From Kaistia terrae (GTDB lineage: Bacteria; Pseudomonadota; Alphaproteobacteria; Rhizobiales; Kaistiaceae), in contig NZ_JAPKNH010000005.1 of the NCBI RefSeq assembly GCF_026344005.1, positions 248,001 through 312,000 on the forward strand: a DNA stretch of 64,000 nt, written 5' to 3'. Below are positions 17,987-26,865 of the stretch, piece by piece. Below the pieces are notes generated by a model. That model saw nothing but the letters and a program-made list of their open reading frames with translations, searched no databases and was not told the DNA's origin. A program made the translations under genes and the position numbers. Positions within the stretch are counted from its first letter, which is position 1, and each line of letters opens with the position of its first letter.

Positions 17987-18919
17987 ATGCGGACGCGTAA
18001 ACTCGGCACGACCGATCTCGACGTTTCGGTGATCGGTCTCGGCACCAATAATTTCGGCGGAAGAACGGATCTCGATGGATCTCGCCGGGTGATCGACGCG
18101 GCGATCGATCACGGCGTCAATTTCTTCGATACAGCCGATATCTACGCCGACACCAATTCCGAGAGCATCCTTGGCCAGGTGTTGGGGGAGCGACGCAACC
18201 GGATCGTCCTGGCAACGAAGTTCGGCAAGCCGATCCTGGGCTCGCCCGAATCCAAGCGGGCGTCGCGCGCCTATATCTTCAGGGCCGTCGAGGCCAGCCT
18301 TCAGCGGTTGAAGACCGACCGCATCGACCTCTACCAGCAGCATGAGCCCGACGACGAGACGCCAATCGAGGAGACGCTGGGCGCGCTGGAGGATCTCGTG
18401 CGGGCCGGCAAGATCCGCTATTACGGCGCCTCCAATTTCACCCCCGAGGGTCTTCGCGAGGCGCAGGTGGCGGCCCATACGGCCGGCTATCGCGGTTTCG
18501 TTTCCAGCCAGGATGAGTACAGCCTGGTCGAGCGCTCGATCGAGACGGAACTGTTGCCGGTCGTGCGGGCGGAAAAGCTGGCGCTGATCCCGTTTTTCCC
18601 GCTCGCCTCGGGACTTCTCACCGGCAAGTACAGCCATGGCGAACGTCCTGCCGGAAGCCGGTTCGTCGCCTGGACGGGGCTTGGCGACCGCTATCTGACC
18701 GAGCGCAATCTGGCGCTGGCCGAAACCTTCGAGGCCTTCGCGAAGGCGCGCGGGCATACGTTGCTGGAACTCGCCTTCGCGTGGCTGCTGGCGCAGGATT
18801 CCGTGCCCTCCGTCATCGCCGGTGCGACCTCGCCGGAGCAGATCGTGGCCAATGCGGCGGCCGGGAACTGGCAGCTCAGCGCCGCCGATCTCGCCGCCTT
18901 CGACGCGCTGGCGGCGTGA
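17987..18919 (+). CDS. Aldo/keto reductase
   Basis: 310-residue NADPH-dependent oxidoreductase of the TIM-barrel aldo/keto reductase family. The catalytic tetrad is visible: FFDTADIYADTNSE (Asp, Tyr), VLATKFG (Lys) and YQQHEPDDETP (His). YYGASNF and the C-terminal VIAGATSPEQI cofactor loop follow. Start ATG at 17987 has GAGG nine bases upstream. Divergent from mntH, 256 bases apart. Substrate unknown; the subfamily (YajO/IolS-like) includes many general carbonyl reductases. Confidence 0.9.
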   Translation: MRTRKLGTTDLDVSVIGLGTNNFGGRTDLDGSRRVIDAAIDHGVNFFDTADIYADTNSESILGQVLGERRNRIVLATKFGKPILGSPESKRASRAYIFRAVEASLQRLKTDRIDLYQQHEPDDETPIEETLGALEDLVRAGKIRYYGASNFTPEGLREAQVAAHTAGYRGFVSSQDEYSLVERSIETELLPVVRAEKLALIPFFPLASGLLTGKYSHGERPAGSRFVAWTGLGDRYLTERNLALAETFEAFAKARGHTLLELAFAWLLAQDSVPSVIAGATSPEQIVANAAAGNWQLSAADLAAFDALAA

Positions 18920-19022
18920 TCGGGGGCGCTGGCGCGTGAGTTGGGGACACCCCTGCGCCAGACAGGCATATGTCGGAATGGATCGGCCGGCGGCTTGTCG
19001 CCGGCCGATCAAAAGGAATGAA

Positions 19023-19586
19023 ATGGGCCTGATCGACCACTACCTGCCGAATTACGATTTCGTCGAGCGCCATGCCTGCGAGGTGAAGGCGTCGCCGGAT
19101 GTCGTGATCGCGGCGGCGGCGGCCTACCAGCCGGAAACCGATCCGTTCTTTCGCCGCATGATCGCGCTGCGCGAAATGCCGATGCGGGGATTGCGGCGGC
19201 TGTTGCGGCGCCGGGATCCGGCGCCCGCGTCGTTCGGGCTGCAGAATTTCCTGCTGCTCGAGCAGGCGGCCGGCCGTGGTCTCGTCTATGGCCTTGTCGG
19301 CCGCTTCTGGCGCAGCGACTACGGGCTGGTCACGCTGGCGGACGCCGCATCGTTTCGCGCCTATGGCGAGCCGGGCGTGCCGAAGCTGGCGCTGGCGTTT
19401 TCGGCGGAGACGATCGGGGCTGGCCGGACGATGCTCACGACCGAGACGCGCATCTTTTGCCCGGATCGCGGCGCGTGGCTGCGTTTCGCGCCCTATTGGT
19501 ATGTGATCCGCCCGGTCAGCGGGCTGATCCGTTCCCGGATCCTCGCCTCGATCAAGCGGCAGAGCGAGCGCCTGTCCGCTATCTGA
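19023..19586 (+). CDS. SRPBCC/DUF2867-like conserved hypothetical protein
   Basis: 187 residues, no signal peptide. Pattern: N-terminal VKASPDVVIAAA, a loop FFRRMIALREMPMRGL, a strand GRGLVYGLVGRFWR, then FRAYGEPGVPKLALAFSA and MLTTETRIFCPDRGAW with YWYVIRPVSGLIR. This order of short strands and a C-terminal helix resembles single-domain START-like (SRPBCC) proteins that bind hydrophobic ligands; I cannot name a ligand. Start ATG at 19023 has AAGGA seven bases upstream. It ends three bases from the convergent next gene. The fold call is from motif memory and not certain. Confidence 0.6.
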   Translation: MGLIDHYLPNYDFVERHACEVKASPDVVIAAAAAYQPETDPFFRRMIALREMPMRGLRRLLRRRDPAPASFGLQNFLLLEQAAGRGLVYGLVGRFWRSDYGLVTLADAASFRAYGEPGVPKLALAFSAETIGAGRTMLTTETRIFCPDRGAWLRFAPYWYVIRPVSGLIRSRILASIKRQSERLSAI

Positions 19587-19589
19587 GCG

Positions 19590-20042
19590 TTAGAGCTGGA
19601 TTTCCGGCGCGGTCGGGCAGGTCGCCGGCTTGCGGCGGTCCCAGCCGCGCGAGGTCCAGTCCTTGGCGGGGCCGGCCTTCGGGCCGCCCGCTGCGTCCGG
19701 CACGTAGAAGGTGAAGCAATTGGCCCCGTCCCGCTCGACGAAGAAGCAGGCGCCTTCCTGGCTGTCGTAGAAGGTGCAGAACTTGCCGTCGCGCACCGAC
19801 CATTGGCCGGAATCGGACTTGCCGACGTCGTGGTAGCGCACCGAACCGTCGTCGTTATAGGTCTCGCTGAAGAAGGCGCCGCCCAGATAGATGCCGTCCA
19901 GCGTCACGCCGGAGAAGATCCTGGCGAGTTCGGCTTCCCGCACGCGCTCGCCGGCCAGCGTTGCCTGGGCGGTCAGGCCGAAGGTGGCGGCGACCGCGAG
20001 AGCCGCGAAGAGACGTCCGAAACCTTGCTGCATGACGCTCAA
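19590..20042 (-). CDS. Small secreted protein of unknown function
   Basis: 150 residues. A signal peptide is clear (LFAALAVAATFGLTAQATLA, cleavage near A-G-E). The mature part holds GVTLDGIYLGG, a run of acidic and aromatic residues (YNDDGSVRYHD), and four Cys (FCTFYDSQEGACFF, NCFTFY and CPTAPE) that could form two disulfides. Probably periplasmic. I recognise no named family beyond a conserved short rhizobial type. The start may be TTG at 20042 (GGAG nine bases upstream) or ATG at 20033. Confidence 0.55.
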   Translation of the reverse strand: MSVMQQGFGRLFAALAVAATFGLTAQATLAGERVREAELARIFSGVTLDGIYLGGAFFSETYNDDGSVRYHDVGKSDSGQWSVRDGKFCTFYDSQEGACFFVERDGANCFTFYVPDAAGGPKAGPAKDWTSRGWDRRKPATCPTAPEIQL

Positions 20043-20251
20043 GCCGTTCGTCTCCGTTGACTTCTCGCCGGTTTGGCGGCAGAACGTGCGCCAACTTCAT
20101 TCGGGCAGACCGATGACCGCGCACGCCGTTGCATCTTCGATCCTAATCGACCTGGTGGCTTTCGTCACCCGGACAAGCACGGCCGTCACGCGCATCTCCA
20201 CCACCCACAAATCGTCGAAAACCACGACGACCGCCTGATCGTCCCTCCGCG

Positions 20252-20287
20252 CCCCCAATCTCCCTCGGGGCTCTGAGGGAGACGGGG
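20252..20287. other. Hairpin in the asd leader
   Basis: TCTCCCTC (20259-20266) pairs with GAGGGAGA (20275-20282), with outer CCCC/GGGG pairs. It lies 67 bases before the asd start. It could be a remnant of the class B repeat rather than a regulatory leader. The rest of the 311-base gap 20043-20353 shows nothing I can identify. Confidence 0.4.
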
Positions 20288-20353
20288 CCGACCGGACGCG
20301 GGATTTCGCGGATGGGCGGTAGGGGGAGAGAGACGGACAAGGAGCAGGACAAA

Positions 20354-21388
20354 ATGGGTTACAAGGTCGCGATCGTCGGCGCCACGGGCAATGTGGGCCG
20401 CGAAATTCTTTCGATCCTCGACGAGCGCGGCTTCCCGGCCGACGAAGTCGTGGCGCTCGCCTCGCGTCGCAGCCAGGGCACCGAAGTGTCCTTTGGCGAC
20501 CGCATCCTCAAGGTGAAGCCGCTCGACCAGTACGACTTCTCCGACACCGACATCTGCCTGATGTCGGCCGGCGGCGCGATCTCGAAGGAATGGGCGCCGA
20601 AGATCGGCGCGCAGGGCTGCGTCGTCATCGATAATTCGTCGGCCTGGCGCTATGACGCCCAGGTGCCGCTGATCGTGCCGGAAGTGAACGCCGATGCCAT
20701 CGTCGGCTTCTCCAAGCTCAACATCATCGCCAACCCGAACTGCTCGACCGCGCAGCTCGTCGTCGCGCTGAAGCCGCTGCACGACATCGCCACGATCAAG
20801 CGCGTCGTCGTCTCGACCTACCAGTCGGTTTCGGGCGCCGGCAAGGAAGGCATGGACGAGCTGTTCACGCAGACCCGCGCCGTCTTCGTCAACGATCCCG
20901 TCGAATCGACCAAGTTCACCAAGCGCATCGCCTTCAACCTCATCCCTCACATCGACGTCTTCATGGAAGACGGCTACACGAAGGAAGAGTGGAAGGTGAT
21001 GGCCGAGACGAAGAAGATCCTCGATCCGAAGATCAAGCTGACCTGCACCGCCGTGCGCGTGCCGGTGTTCGTCTCGCACTCCGAATCGGTCAACATCGAG
21101 TTCGAGAAGCCGATCACCGCTGACGAGGCGCGCGACATCCTGCGCGAGGCGCCCGGCTGCCTGGTCATCGATAATCCGGAAGAAGAGCAGTACATCACGC
21201 CCTACGAGGCGACCGGCGAAGACGCGACCTATATTTCGCGTATCCGCGAGGATGCGACCGTCGAGAACGGCCTCAACATGTGGGTTGTTTCCGACAATCT
21301 GCGCAAGGGCGCCGCGCTCAACGCCGTGCAGATCGCCGAAGTGCTGGTCAACCGCAAGCTGATCACGCCGAAGAAGAAGGCCGCCTGA
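20354..21388 (+). CDS. asd: Aspartate-semialdehyde dehydrogenase
   Basis: 344 residues. Reduces aspartyl phosphate to aspartate semialdehyde with NADPH, the branch point to lysine/diaminopimelate, methionine and threonine. N-terminal Rossmann motif VGATGNVGREIL, catalytic Cys130 in NPNCSTAQL, and catalytic His242 in VFVSHSESV. Length agrees with the family. Start at 20354 chosen because AGGA precedes it and the NAD motif begins at residue 5. Ends in a strong terminator. The pathway continues with lysA at 61114. Confidence 0.96.
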   Translation: MGYKVAIVGATGNVGREILSILDERGFPADEVVALASRRSQGTEVSFGDRILKVKPLDQYDFSDTDICLMSAGGAISKEWAPKIGAQGCVVIDNSSAWRYDAQVPLIVPEVNADAIVGFSKLNIIANPNCSTAQLVVALKPLHDIATIKRVVVSTYQSVSGAGKEGMDELFTQTRAVFVNDPVESTKFTKRIAFNLIPHIDVFMEDGYTKEEWKVMAETKKILDPKIKLTCTAVRVPVFVSHSESVNIEFEKPITADEARDILREAPGCLVIDNPEEEQYITPYEATGEDATYISRIREDATVENGLNMWVVSDNLRKGAALNAVQIAEVLVNRKLITPKKKAA

Positions 21389-21426
21389 GGCGGACTTCGC
21401 CGGTCCTTCGGGGCATTCAGAATTGG

Positions 21427-21459
21427 AAAAGGCGCGGCCGCGAGGCTGCGCCTTTTCTG
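21427..21459 (+). terminator. Rho-independent terminator after asd
   Basis: AAAAGGCGC (21427-21435) pairs with GCGCCTTTT (21448-21456), and T-rich sequence follows. It lies 38 bases after the asd stop. Confidence 0.88.
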
Positions 21460-21479
21460 TATTGGGCTTGGACTTCGAG

Positions 21480-21526
21480 TGCGTCCTTCGAGACGCGGCC
21501 CCGCTGGCCGCTCCTCAGGATGTTGA
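21480..21526. repeat. Class A-prime palindrome, copy A9
   Basis: TGCGTCCTTCGAGACGCGGCC ... GCTCCTCAGGATGTTGAG. Inverted partner of A10 in the asd/carbonic anhydrase convergent gap. Confidence 0.78.
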
Positions 21527-21632
21527 GATCGAGGTTGTTAAGCGGCCGGGGAGAGGCGACGAGAGCCGCGCCTGTGTGGCTACGGGCTCCTGCACTTCAG
21601 GGCAAAATCCACGTTGGGACAAACCCAAACCT

Positions 21633-21675
21633 CAACATGCTGAGGAGCGGCCCGCGGCCGCGTCTCGAAGCACGC
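21633..21675. repeat. Class A-prime palindrome, copy A10
   Basis: CAACATGCTGAGGAGCGGCC ... CGTCTCGAAGCACGCAC; partner of A9. Confidence 0.78.
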
Positions 21676-21696
21676 ACCGCTCGGACCGCCGCTCGC

Positions 21697-21824
21697 CTCA
21701 CCTCTCCCTGAGGGAGAGGTCGGAGCGAAGCTCCGGGTGAGGGTTTAGGGAATTATCCGGTGAGGCCGTAAACCCTCACCCGCCGCCCTTCGGTCGTCGA
21801 CCTCTCCCTCAGGGAGAGGTGAAG
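21697..21824. repeat. Class B compound palindrome, copy B2
   Basis: CTCACCTCTCCCTGAGGGAGAGGTCG ... GGGTGAGGGTTTA ... TAAACCCTCACCCG ... CGACCTCTCCCTCAGGGAGAGGTG. It lies in the asd/carbonic anhydrase gap (21389-21840) with A9, A10 and the terminator; no gene there. Confidence 0.88.
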
Positions 21825-21840
21825 AAACAGCCGTTTGGCC

Positions 21841-22503
21841 TCAGTCTTCGATTTCGTCCGGAACCGTGAAGCGGCCCGTCTGCTTGTCGAGCAGGTACAG
21901 CTCGGCCGTCGAGATATCGAACCAGGCGCCGTGCAGCTCCAGTTCGCCGATCTCTTCCAGGCTTCGGATCCAGGGGAAGGTGCGCAAATTCTCGATCGTC
22001 TGGCGGATCGAGGCGAATTCCAGCGCGCGCTGGCGATCCATCGTCTCTACTGGATCCTCGCAGATCAGCGCCTCGGCCGGCTTCAGCAGCGACGTCCACT
22101 TGTGGATGTAGTCGTTCGGCGCCTGCAGTTCCGGCGAGTCGCGCTCGGCCAAGTAGGCGGTGATGCCGCCGCAGCGGCCGTGGCCCATGACGACCAGATT
22201 GCGGACCTTGAGGCCCATGACGCCGAATTCGATCGCCGCCGAGGTGCCGTGATGCTCGCCATCGGGCGTGAAGGGCGGCACGAGCGCCGCGACATTGCGG
22301 ACGACGAACAGTTCACCCGGGGCGGCGTCAAAAATCGTTTCCGGGGCGGCGCGGCTGTCGCTGCAGCCGAGGATCATCGTGCGCGGGCGCTGTCCAGTCT
22401 CGGCCAGTACCTTGTAGCGAGAGCTTTCCTGCGGCAGGCGCTGATCGCGAAAGGTCGCGTAGCCGCGCAGCAGCCGGGAGGGGAATTCATGGGCCTTGGC
22501 CAT
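21841..22503 (-). CDS. Beta-class carbonic anhydrase
   Basis: 220-residue zinc enzyme that interconverts CO2 and bicarbonate, which also serves the pyruvate carboxylase encoded nearby. Zinc ligands are Cys47 (C-S-D-S-R), His108 and Cys111 (G-H-G-R-C-G-G); the catalytic Asp49-Arg51 dyad is present. Start chosen at 22503 (22569 would add residues not typical of the family); GGAG lies nine bases before it. Convergent with asd, separated by repeats. Confidence 0.93.
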   Translation of the reverse strand: MAKAHEFPSRLLRGYATFRDQRLPQESSRYKVLAETGQRPRTMILGCSDSRAAPETIFDAAPGELFVVRNVAALVPPFTPDGEHHGTSAAIEFGVMGLKVRNLVVMGHGRCGGITAYLAERDSPELQAPNDYIHKWTSLLKPAEALICEDPVETMDRQRALEFASIRQTIENLRTFPWIRSLEEIGELELHGAWFDISTAELYLLDKQTGRFTVPDEIED

Positions 22504-22646
22504 CGGGTGGTGCTCCAAAGGGGGGCCTGAGACGGCATCATGCGGTGCAGCATAATCGTAGCGATGCAATAAACGGCTTTATCGCATGGGTCGAGAGTTT
22601 TGCACGCCGGGCTGGGTTGCGCGCCACGCGAGGCACGCGTTGCCGG

Positions 22647-23366
22647 TCAAGCCCAGATGGCGATCCGCAATCCTTTCGCATCGCGCGCCGGCTCAGGCGG
22701 AAAACTCTCCGCCTCGCCGCGCAGGATGCGCCGCGCGATCAGAGCATTTGCCGACGCGTCGAGCAAATCGTCGGCGCCCGCGCCACGCGGCGGTCTCGCG
22801 AGACTTTCCGGCAGATAACCATGGTGGACCAGCAAGGCTCGACGCTGGTCGAGGCCCGCCGGGTTGGGGCGGCTCTTGACCTTCTTCGGCACGCTCATCT
22901 CCGAACCGCCATTCAGCCGCCAGAACGCCAGTTCGGGATGGACCTCGAAGACGCGCGCCTCCAGCGCCGGCGTCATCGCCGCGTCGATTTCGCGGATTTT
23001 TGGGAAGATGTGGAAGCACTGCTTGGCCACCATGCGCGGCGGCTCCGGTGTCGCGCTCGCCATCGCGCAGGCCTCGCGATAGTCCTCCGTCATCACGGCA
23101 CGTCGCGCCGGCACGGAGAAGACGGAGCTTTGCCGGAGGCCAAGTCTTTGGCGCACCAGCCGCTCCGGCCCGCGCCCTTCCGGGCCGACGAAGTCGGGCA
23201 GGCCGATCGGCATGTCGACCGCGAGGATCACGTTTTCCGGATCCTCGATCAGCTCCGCGAAACGGGAAACGATGCGAACTACCGGCTCGAGCGGGCCCTC
23301 GGGGCGAATCGATACCGCGATCCAGCCTGTGGGGCAGCCGTCGATCCCGACGACGCGCCCGGTCAC
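22647..23366 (-). CDS. DUF429 domain protein (predicted RNase H-like nuclease)
   Basis: 239 residues. The N terminus GRVVGIDGCPTGW carries the first acidic residue of an RNase H-like fold, and ILAVDMPIGLPDF a second, both features of DUF429. Others are FSVPARRAV and LEARVFEVHPELAFWRLNGG. Its ATG overlaps the pdxY stop by four bases (ATGA), so they are translated as a pair. Function of the family is unproven; nuclease activity is inferred from fold. Confidence 0.78.
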   Translation of the reverse strand: MTGRVVGIDGCPTGWIAVSIRPEGPLEPVVRIVSRFAELIEDPENVILAVDMPIGLPDFVGPEGRGPERLVRQRLGLRQSSVFSVPARRAVMTEDYREACAMASATPEPPRMVAKQCFHIFPKIREIDAAMTPALEARVFEVHPELAFWRLNGGSEMSVPKKVKSRPNPAGLDQRRALLVHHGYLPESLARPPRGAGADDLLDASANALIARRILRGEAESFPPEPARDAKGLRIAIWA

Positions 23367-24232
23367 GGGATGATCCGCACCGGTGTGCGCGGCGCCAGCA
23401 GGCGATCCTGGATGGTGGCCAGCGGCAACTCGTTGGTGCCGAGGCTCGCTGCCGCGTCGATGGCGTCGGCGACGGCGGATGTGGCAAGACGCAACGCGTC
23501 CGCGTCCGACGCGCCCTCGACGAGATGGGCCAGGAACAGGGCGGCGAACAGGTCGCCGGTGCCGTTCGGCACGCGGCCGCCGATGGCCGCGTGGCTGGCG
23601 CGGATGGTGTCATGGCCCGAACCGTTGCGCGAGACGAGCAGCGTCGTGATTTCGCCCTCAGTACCGGCGGCCGAGGTGACGGCGATGCGTGGCGTCGAAA
23701 GCGTCGTCGCGGCGGCGTGCAGCGCCTCGGGCGGCAGCGCCAGATTGCCCGTGAGAAAACCGAGCTCGGTCGGGTTCGGCGTCAGGATATCGGCGCGCGG
23801 CACTAGATGGTCGCGGATGGCGCTCGCCGTTGCCTCCGGCACGTAGAGGATACCGGCGTCACCCATGACGGGATCGCAGAGATAGAGCGCGTCGGGGCGG
23901 GCCGCCTTGACGGCATCGACCAGCCGCGCCACGGCGGCGGGCTGGCTGGCCGCGCCCATATAGCCGGTCAGGATCGCGCCGATCTCGGAGAGCCATGGCG
24001 CGCGGATCAGATCGTCGATCAGCGCCTCGAAGGCGGCCTCGTCCGGGATGATCCGGCTCGATTTGCCATGGCCGGGATGCCAGGGCAGCGTCACCGTCTG
24101 CAGCGACCAGACCGGATGGCCAAAGCGCTCCAGCGCAAAGGCCGCCCCGCGTCCGCCGACCGCGCCGCGCACGACGGTCGAGGAAATCACCAGGATAGCG
24201 GGCTTTTGCACGAGTTCGGTCGAAACAGTCAT
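23363..24232 (-). CDS. pdxY: Pyridoxal kinase PdxY
   Basis: 289-residue PfkB-superfamily kinase that phosphorylates pyridoxal in the vitamin B6 salvage pathway. VISSTVVRGAVGGRGAAFAL is the substrate-side motif, WHPGHG and GYMGAASQ the pyridoxal contacts, and the ATP motif G-T-G-D-L-F-A-A has the catalytic Asp. Start: the Met at 24244 has its AGGA directly adjacent, so the Met at 24232, with AGGA about 11 bases upstream, is preferred; the difference is four residues. First gene of the pdxY-DUF429 pair. Confidence 0.92.
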   Translation of the reverse strand: MTVSTELVQKPAILVISSTVVRGAVGGRGAAFALERFGHPVWSLQTVTLPWHPGHGKSSRIIPDEAAFEALIDDLIRAPWLSEIGAILTGYMGAASQPAAVARLVDAVKAARPDALYLCDPVMGDAGILYVPEATASAIRDHLVPRADILTPNPTELGFLTGNLALPPEALHAAATTLSTPRIAVTSAAGTEGEITTLLVSRNGSGHDTIRASHAAIGGRVPNGTGDLFAALFLAHLVEGASDADALRLATSAVADAIDAAASLGTNELPLATIQDRLLAPRTPVRIIP

Positions 24233-24372
24233 GGGAGCATCCATCCTGCGGCACCGGCAGATTGCGACCGGCGGTGCGAAATTAGCCGATTCGGTTCAAC
24301 TTCGCTGCTTCCGTCCCTATGCTCTCCGGGCAAGGCGAGGCTCGATTGCGCCCGCCATATCAGGAACTCCGC

Positions 24373-25248
24373 ATGAAACCGATCCGCCCGCGCCGCTCCG
24401 CCCTCTATGTGCCGGGTTCCAATGTCCGCGCCATGGCCAAGGCGCCGACGCTTGGCGCCGATGTTGTCATCTTTGATCTCGAGGACGCCGTCGCGCCTTC
24501 CGAGAAAGAGGCGGCCCGCGAGCGTGTCGTCGAGGCGGTGGCAGCACTCCGGCAGGCGGGCACGCAGTCCGAGATTGTCGTCCGCGCCAACGGGCTGGAT
24601 ACGCCCTGGATCGACGCTGATCTAGCCGCCATCGGCGCGGCGCTGCCGGACGCGCTGCTGCTGCCGAAAATTTCTCGGGCCGAGGATTTGAGCCGGGTTC
24701 GGACGATGATCGGCGGCGACGTTGCGTTACCGCTTTGGGCCATGATCGAGACACCCCGCGCGGTTCTCGATCCACTCGACATTGCCGAGGCGAAGGATGA
24801 ACGCCTGCCGCTGACCGTGCTTGTTCTTGGCCTCAACGATCTCGCCCGTGAAACAGGCGCGCTGCAGGTGCCGGGTCGCGCGCCGATGCTGCCCTGGATG
24901 ATGGCTGCGTTGGCTGCGGCGCGCGTTGCGGGGATCGAAATCCTCGACGGCGTTTTCAACGACATCGCGGACGGGGAAGGTTTTTCGGCCGAGTGTCTTC
25001 AGGCGCGGCAATGCGGTTTTGACGGCAAGACGGTGATCCATCCGGCGCAGATCGCCGGCGCCAACGCCGCCTTTGCGCCGGACGCTGATGAACTGGCGTG
25101 GGCGAGCCGTATAGCGGCCGTGTTCGATGCGCCGGAAAACGCCGGCAAGGGGGTCGTCCGGGTCGAAGGCCGCATGGTCGAGCGCCTGCACGCCGACATG
25201 GCGAAACGCCTGCTGGCGCTTGCCGAGGCCATCGCGGCGAAGGGGTAG
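24373..25248 (+). CDS. CoA ester lyase (HpcH/HpaI, citrate lyase beta-like)
   Basis: 291 residues of the CitE-like TIM-barrel family. Conserved blocks: RSALYVPGSN (residues 7-16), DVVIFDLEDAV with metal-binding Glu/Asp, LLPKISRAED, LWAMIETPRAVLD and GKTVIHPAQIAGANAAF. Members cleave malyl-CoA, citramalyl-CoA or related CoA esters; with Mg2+ they give glyoxylate or pyruvate plus acyl-CoA. Length fits the short beta-subunit-like form. No adjacent CoA ligase or citrate lyase alpha gene, so the substrate is open. Start at 24373 has AGGAA nine bases upstream. Confidence 0.87.
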   Translation: MKPIRPRRSALYVPGSNVRAMAKAPTLGADVVIFDLEDAVAPSEKEAARERVVEAVAALRQAGTQSEIVVRANGLDTPWIDADLAAIGAALPDALLLPKISRAEDLSRVRTMIGGDVALPLWAMIETPRAVLDPLDIAEAKDERLPLTVLVLGLNDLARETGALQVPGRAPMLPWMMAALAAARVAGIEILDGVFNDIADGEGFSAECLQARQCGFDGKTVIHPAQIAGANAAFAPDADELAWASRIAAVFDAPENAGKGVVRVEGRMVERLHADMAKRLLALAEAIAAKG

Positions 25249-25332
25249 GGGGCCGTACGCTGGACGCGCGCCGAGACGCGGGGTTTCTGCTTGCGGCGGC
25301 TTCAGGCCACTCGCTCGCCGCTCCCCCGTACT

Positions 25333-25448
25333 CCGTCATCCTCGCGAAAGCGAGGATCCATGCAGCCGGGTTCCTGGCCGTGCGAGTCTCCCGATGCCTC
25401 GGCTGAATGGGTCCCGGATCTCCGCTTCGCTGCGTCCGGGATGACGGC
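25333..25448. repeat. Class C long palindromic repeat, copy C1
   Basis: CCGTCATCCTCGCGAAAGCGAGGATCCATGCAGCCGGG ... GGCTGAATGGGTCCCGGATCTCC ... GTCCGGGATGACGG. Ends share CCGTCATCC / GGATGACGG. It lies in the gap 25249-25555 between the CoA lyase and leuD, before the terminator; no gene is visible there. Confidence 0.85.
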
Positions 25449-25500
25449 GATGTGGGGGATCAGGATGAGCCGGAGGGGCGAGTTTGGACGGCGAGGGTAC

Positions 25501-25536
25501 AAAAAAAGGCGCCAGGATTTCTCCGGGCGCCTTTTT
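25501..25536 (-). terminator. Rho-independent terminator after leuD
   Basis: AAAAAGGCGCC and GGCGCCTTTTT (plus coordinates 25503-25513 and 25526-25536) form an 11-base stem. On the minus strand it ends with seven T and lies about 20 bases after the leuD stop; symmetric A/T ends may make it work both ways. Confidence 0.9.
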
Positions 25537-25555
25537 CAAAACTCATGACCGAGGA

Positions 25556-26161
25556 TCAGGCCCAGGGGCGGGCCGCTTCGGTGGTCTTTTCGAACGCTTC
25601 GATGTTCGGCGCCTTGACCATGGTCAGGCCGATATCGTCGAGGCCGCTCAACAGCTTTTCCTTGCGGGCCGGGTCGATGTCGAAATGCACCGTGCCGCCG
25701 TCGGGGCCGCGGATTTCCTGCGCTTCGAGGTCGACCGTCAGGCGCGAATTGGCGCCGCGCTCGGCGTCGTCGAACAGCTTGTCGAGGTCTTCCTTCGACA
25801 CGCGGATCGGCAGGATGCCGTTGTTGAAGCAGTTGTTGTAGAAAATGTCGGCGAACGAGGTCGAGATCACGCAGCGGATGCCGTAGTCGAGCAGGGCCCA
25901 CGGCGCGTGCTCGCGCGACGAGCCGCAGCCGAAATTGTCGCCGGCTACGATGATCGAGGCATGCCGGTAAGCCGGCTTGTTGAGGACGAAATTCTCGTTC
26001 TCGCTGCCATCGTCATTGAAGCGCATCTCGGCGAACAGGCCCTTGCCGAGCCCGGTGCGCTTGATCGTCTTCAGATAGTCCTTCGGAATGATCATGTCGG
26101 TATCGATGTTGATGAACGGCAGCGGAGCCGCAACACCGGTCAGCGTCGTGAATTTTTCCAT
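25556..26161 (-). CDS. leuD: 3-isopropylmalate dehydratase small subunit
   Basis: 201 residues, the usual length. LeuCD isomerises 2-isopropylmalate to 3-isopropylmalate in leucine synthesis. The swivel-domain features are [21 protein letters not shown] (residues about 10-30), [15 protein letters not shown] and FNNGILPI. Start at 26161: GGGA lies about 9 bases upstream and the length then equals the family; the Met at 26170 is an alternative. Unusually separated from leuC by about 2.4 kb carrying four unrelated genes. Confidence 0.95.
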   Translation of the reverse strand: MEKFTTLTGVAAPLPFINIDTDMIIPKDYLKTIKRTGLGKGLFAEMRFNDDGSENENFVLNKPAYRHASIIVAGDNFGCGSSREHAPWALLDYGIRCVISTSFADIFYNNCFNNGILPIRVSKEDLDKLFDDAERGANSRLTVDLEAQEIRGPDGGTVHFDIDPARKEKLLSGLDDIGLTMVKAPNIEAFEKTTEAARPWA

Positions 26162-26255
26162 GGTGACCATTCCCAATAAGCCGTCAGACGGCGGTAAATG
26201 CGCTGAAAACCCGCCAAGGTCAAGACTTTCGGCGTTTAGTACGATTTGAAACGCC

Positions 26256-26669
26256 TTAACCGGCCGCTTCTTCGATCGCTTCCATGTCATCGTCGGAAAG
26301 GCCGAAATGATGGCCGATCTCGTGGATCAGCACATGGCTGACGATCGCGCCCAGCGTCTCGTCATGCTCGGCCCAGTAGTCGAGGATCGGGCGGCGGTAG
26401 AGCCAGACACGGTTCGGCAGCATGCCGGTGAACTCGGTCGCCGAGGCATGGGCGAGGCCGACGCCCTGGAACAGACCGAGCAGGTCGAATTCCGACTCGA
26501 TGCCGAGCGCCTCGAGCGCCTCGTCATCGGGAAAATCGTCGACGCGGATCTCGATTTCGCCCGAAAGGCTGCGGAATTCGGACGGCAGACCTTCCAGCGC
26601 CGCCTGGCCCAGAGCCTGAAAATCGTCGAGCGAGGGCGCCTTGAGGGCGTCGAGGTCGAGCTTTGCCAT
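26256..26669 (-). CDS. Zincin-like metallopeptidase family protein (DUF1025-like)
   Basis: 137 residues, no signal peptide, so cytoplasmic. [14 protein letters not shown] near the C terminus matches the H-E-X-X-H-X-X-G/H zinc motif of the Zincin_1 (PF06262) group, and [11 protein letters not shown] precedes it. Acidic N-terminal half ([30 protein letters not shown]). The family is conserved in proteobacteria but its substrate is not established. Start at 26669 (ATG) chosen over a longer frame because the motif distance fits the family. Lies between leuD and a GNAT. Confidence 0.82.
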   Translation of the reverse strand: MAKLDLDALKAPSLDDFQALGQAALEGLPSEFRSLSGEIEIRVDDFPDDEALEALGIESEFDLLGLFQGVGLAHASATEFTGMLPNRVWLYRRPILDYWAEHDETLGAIVSHVLIHEIGHHFGLSDDDMEAIEEAAG

Positions 26670-26800
26670 GGTGCGGTCTGGTCCGAATTGCGTGTGAAAG
26701 GGGGGCAGCCTGAAGGCGGTATCCCGCTCGGCTGATATGGGTTCGTATCCCGGATTTCGCCAGTTCGAGCATTTCGCCGTTTCCTTGAAACGGCGCAATA

Positions 26801-26865
26801 CTCTAGCTCCTTGTCGCGTTTTCTTCACGCGAACCGGTATCCACTTCGCTCGAAAACGCTCTAGC
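26801..26865. repeat. Class D palindromic element, copy 2
   Basis: CTCTAGCTCCTTGTCGCGTTTTC TTCACGCGAACCGGTATCC ACTTCGCTCGAAAACGCTCTAG. Imperfect hairpin of GCGTTTTC with GAAAACGC and GCGAA with TTCGC. Its right end supplies the TAG stop of the GNAT at 26861. Confidence 0.85.
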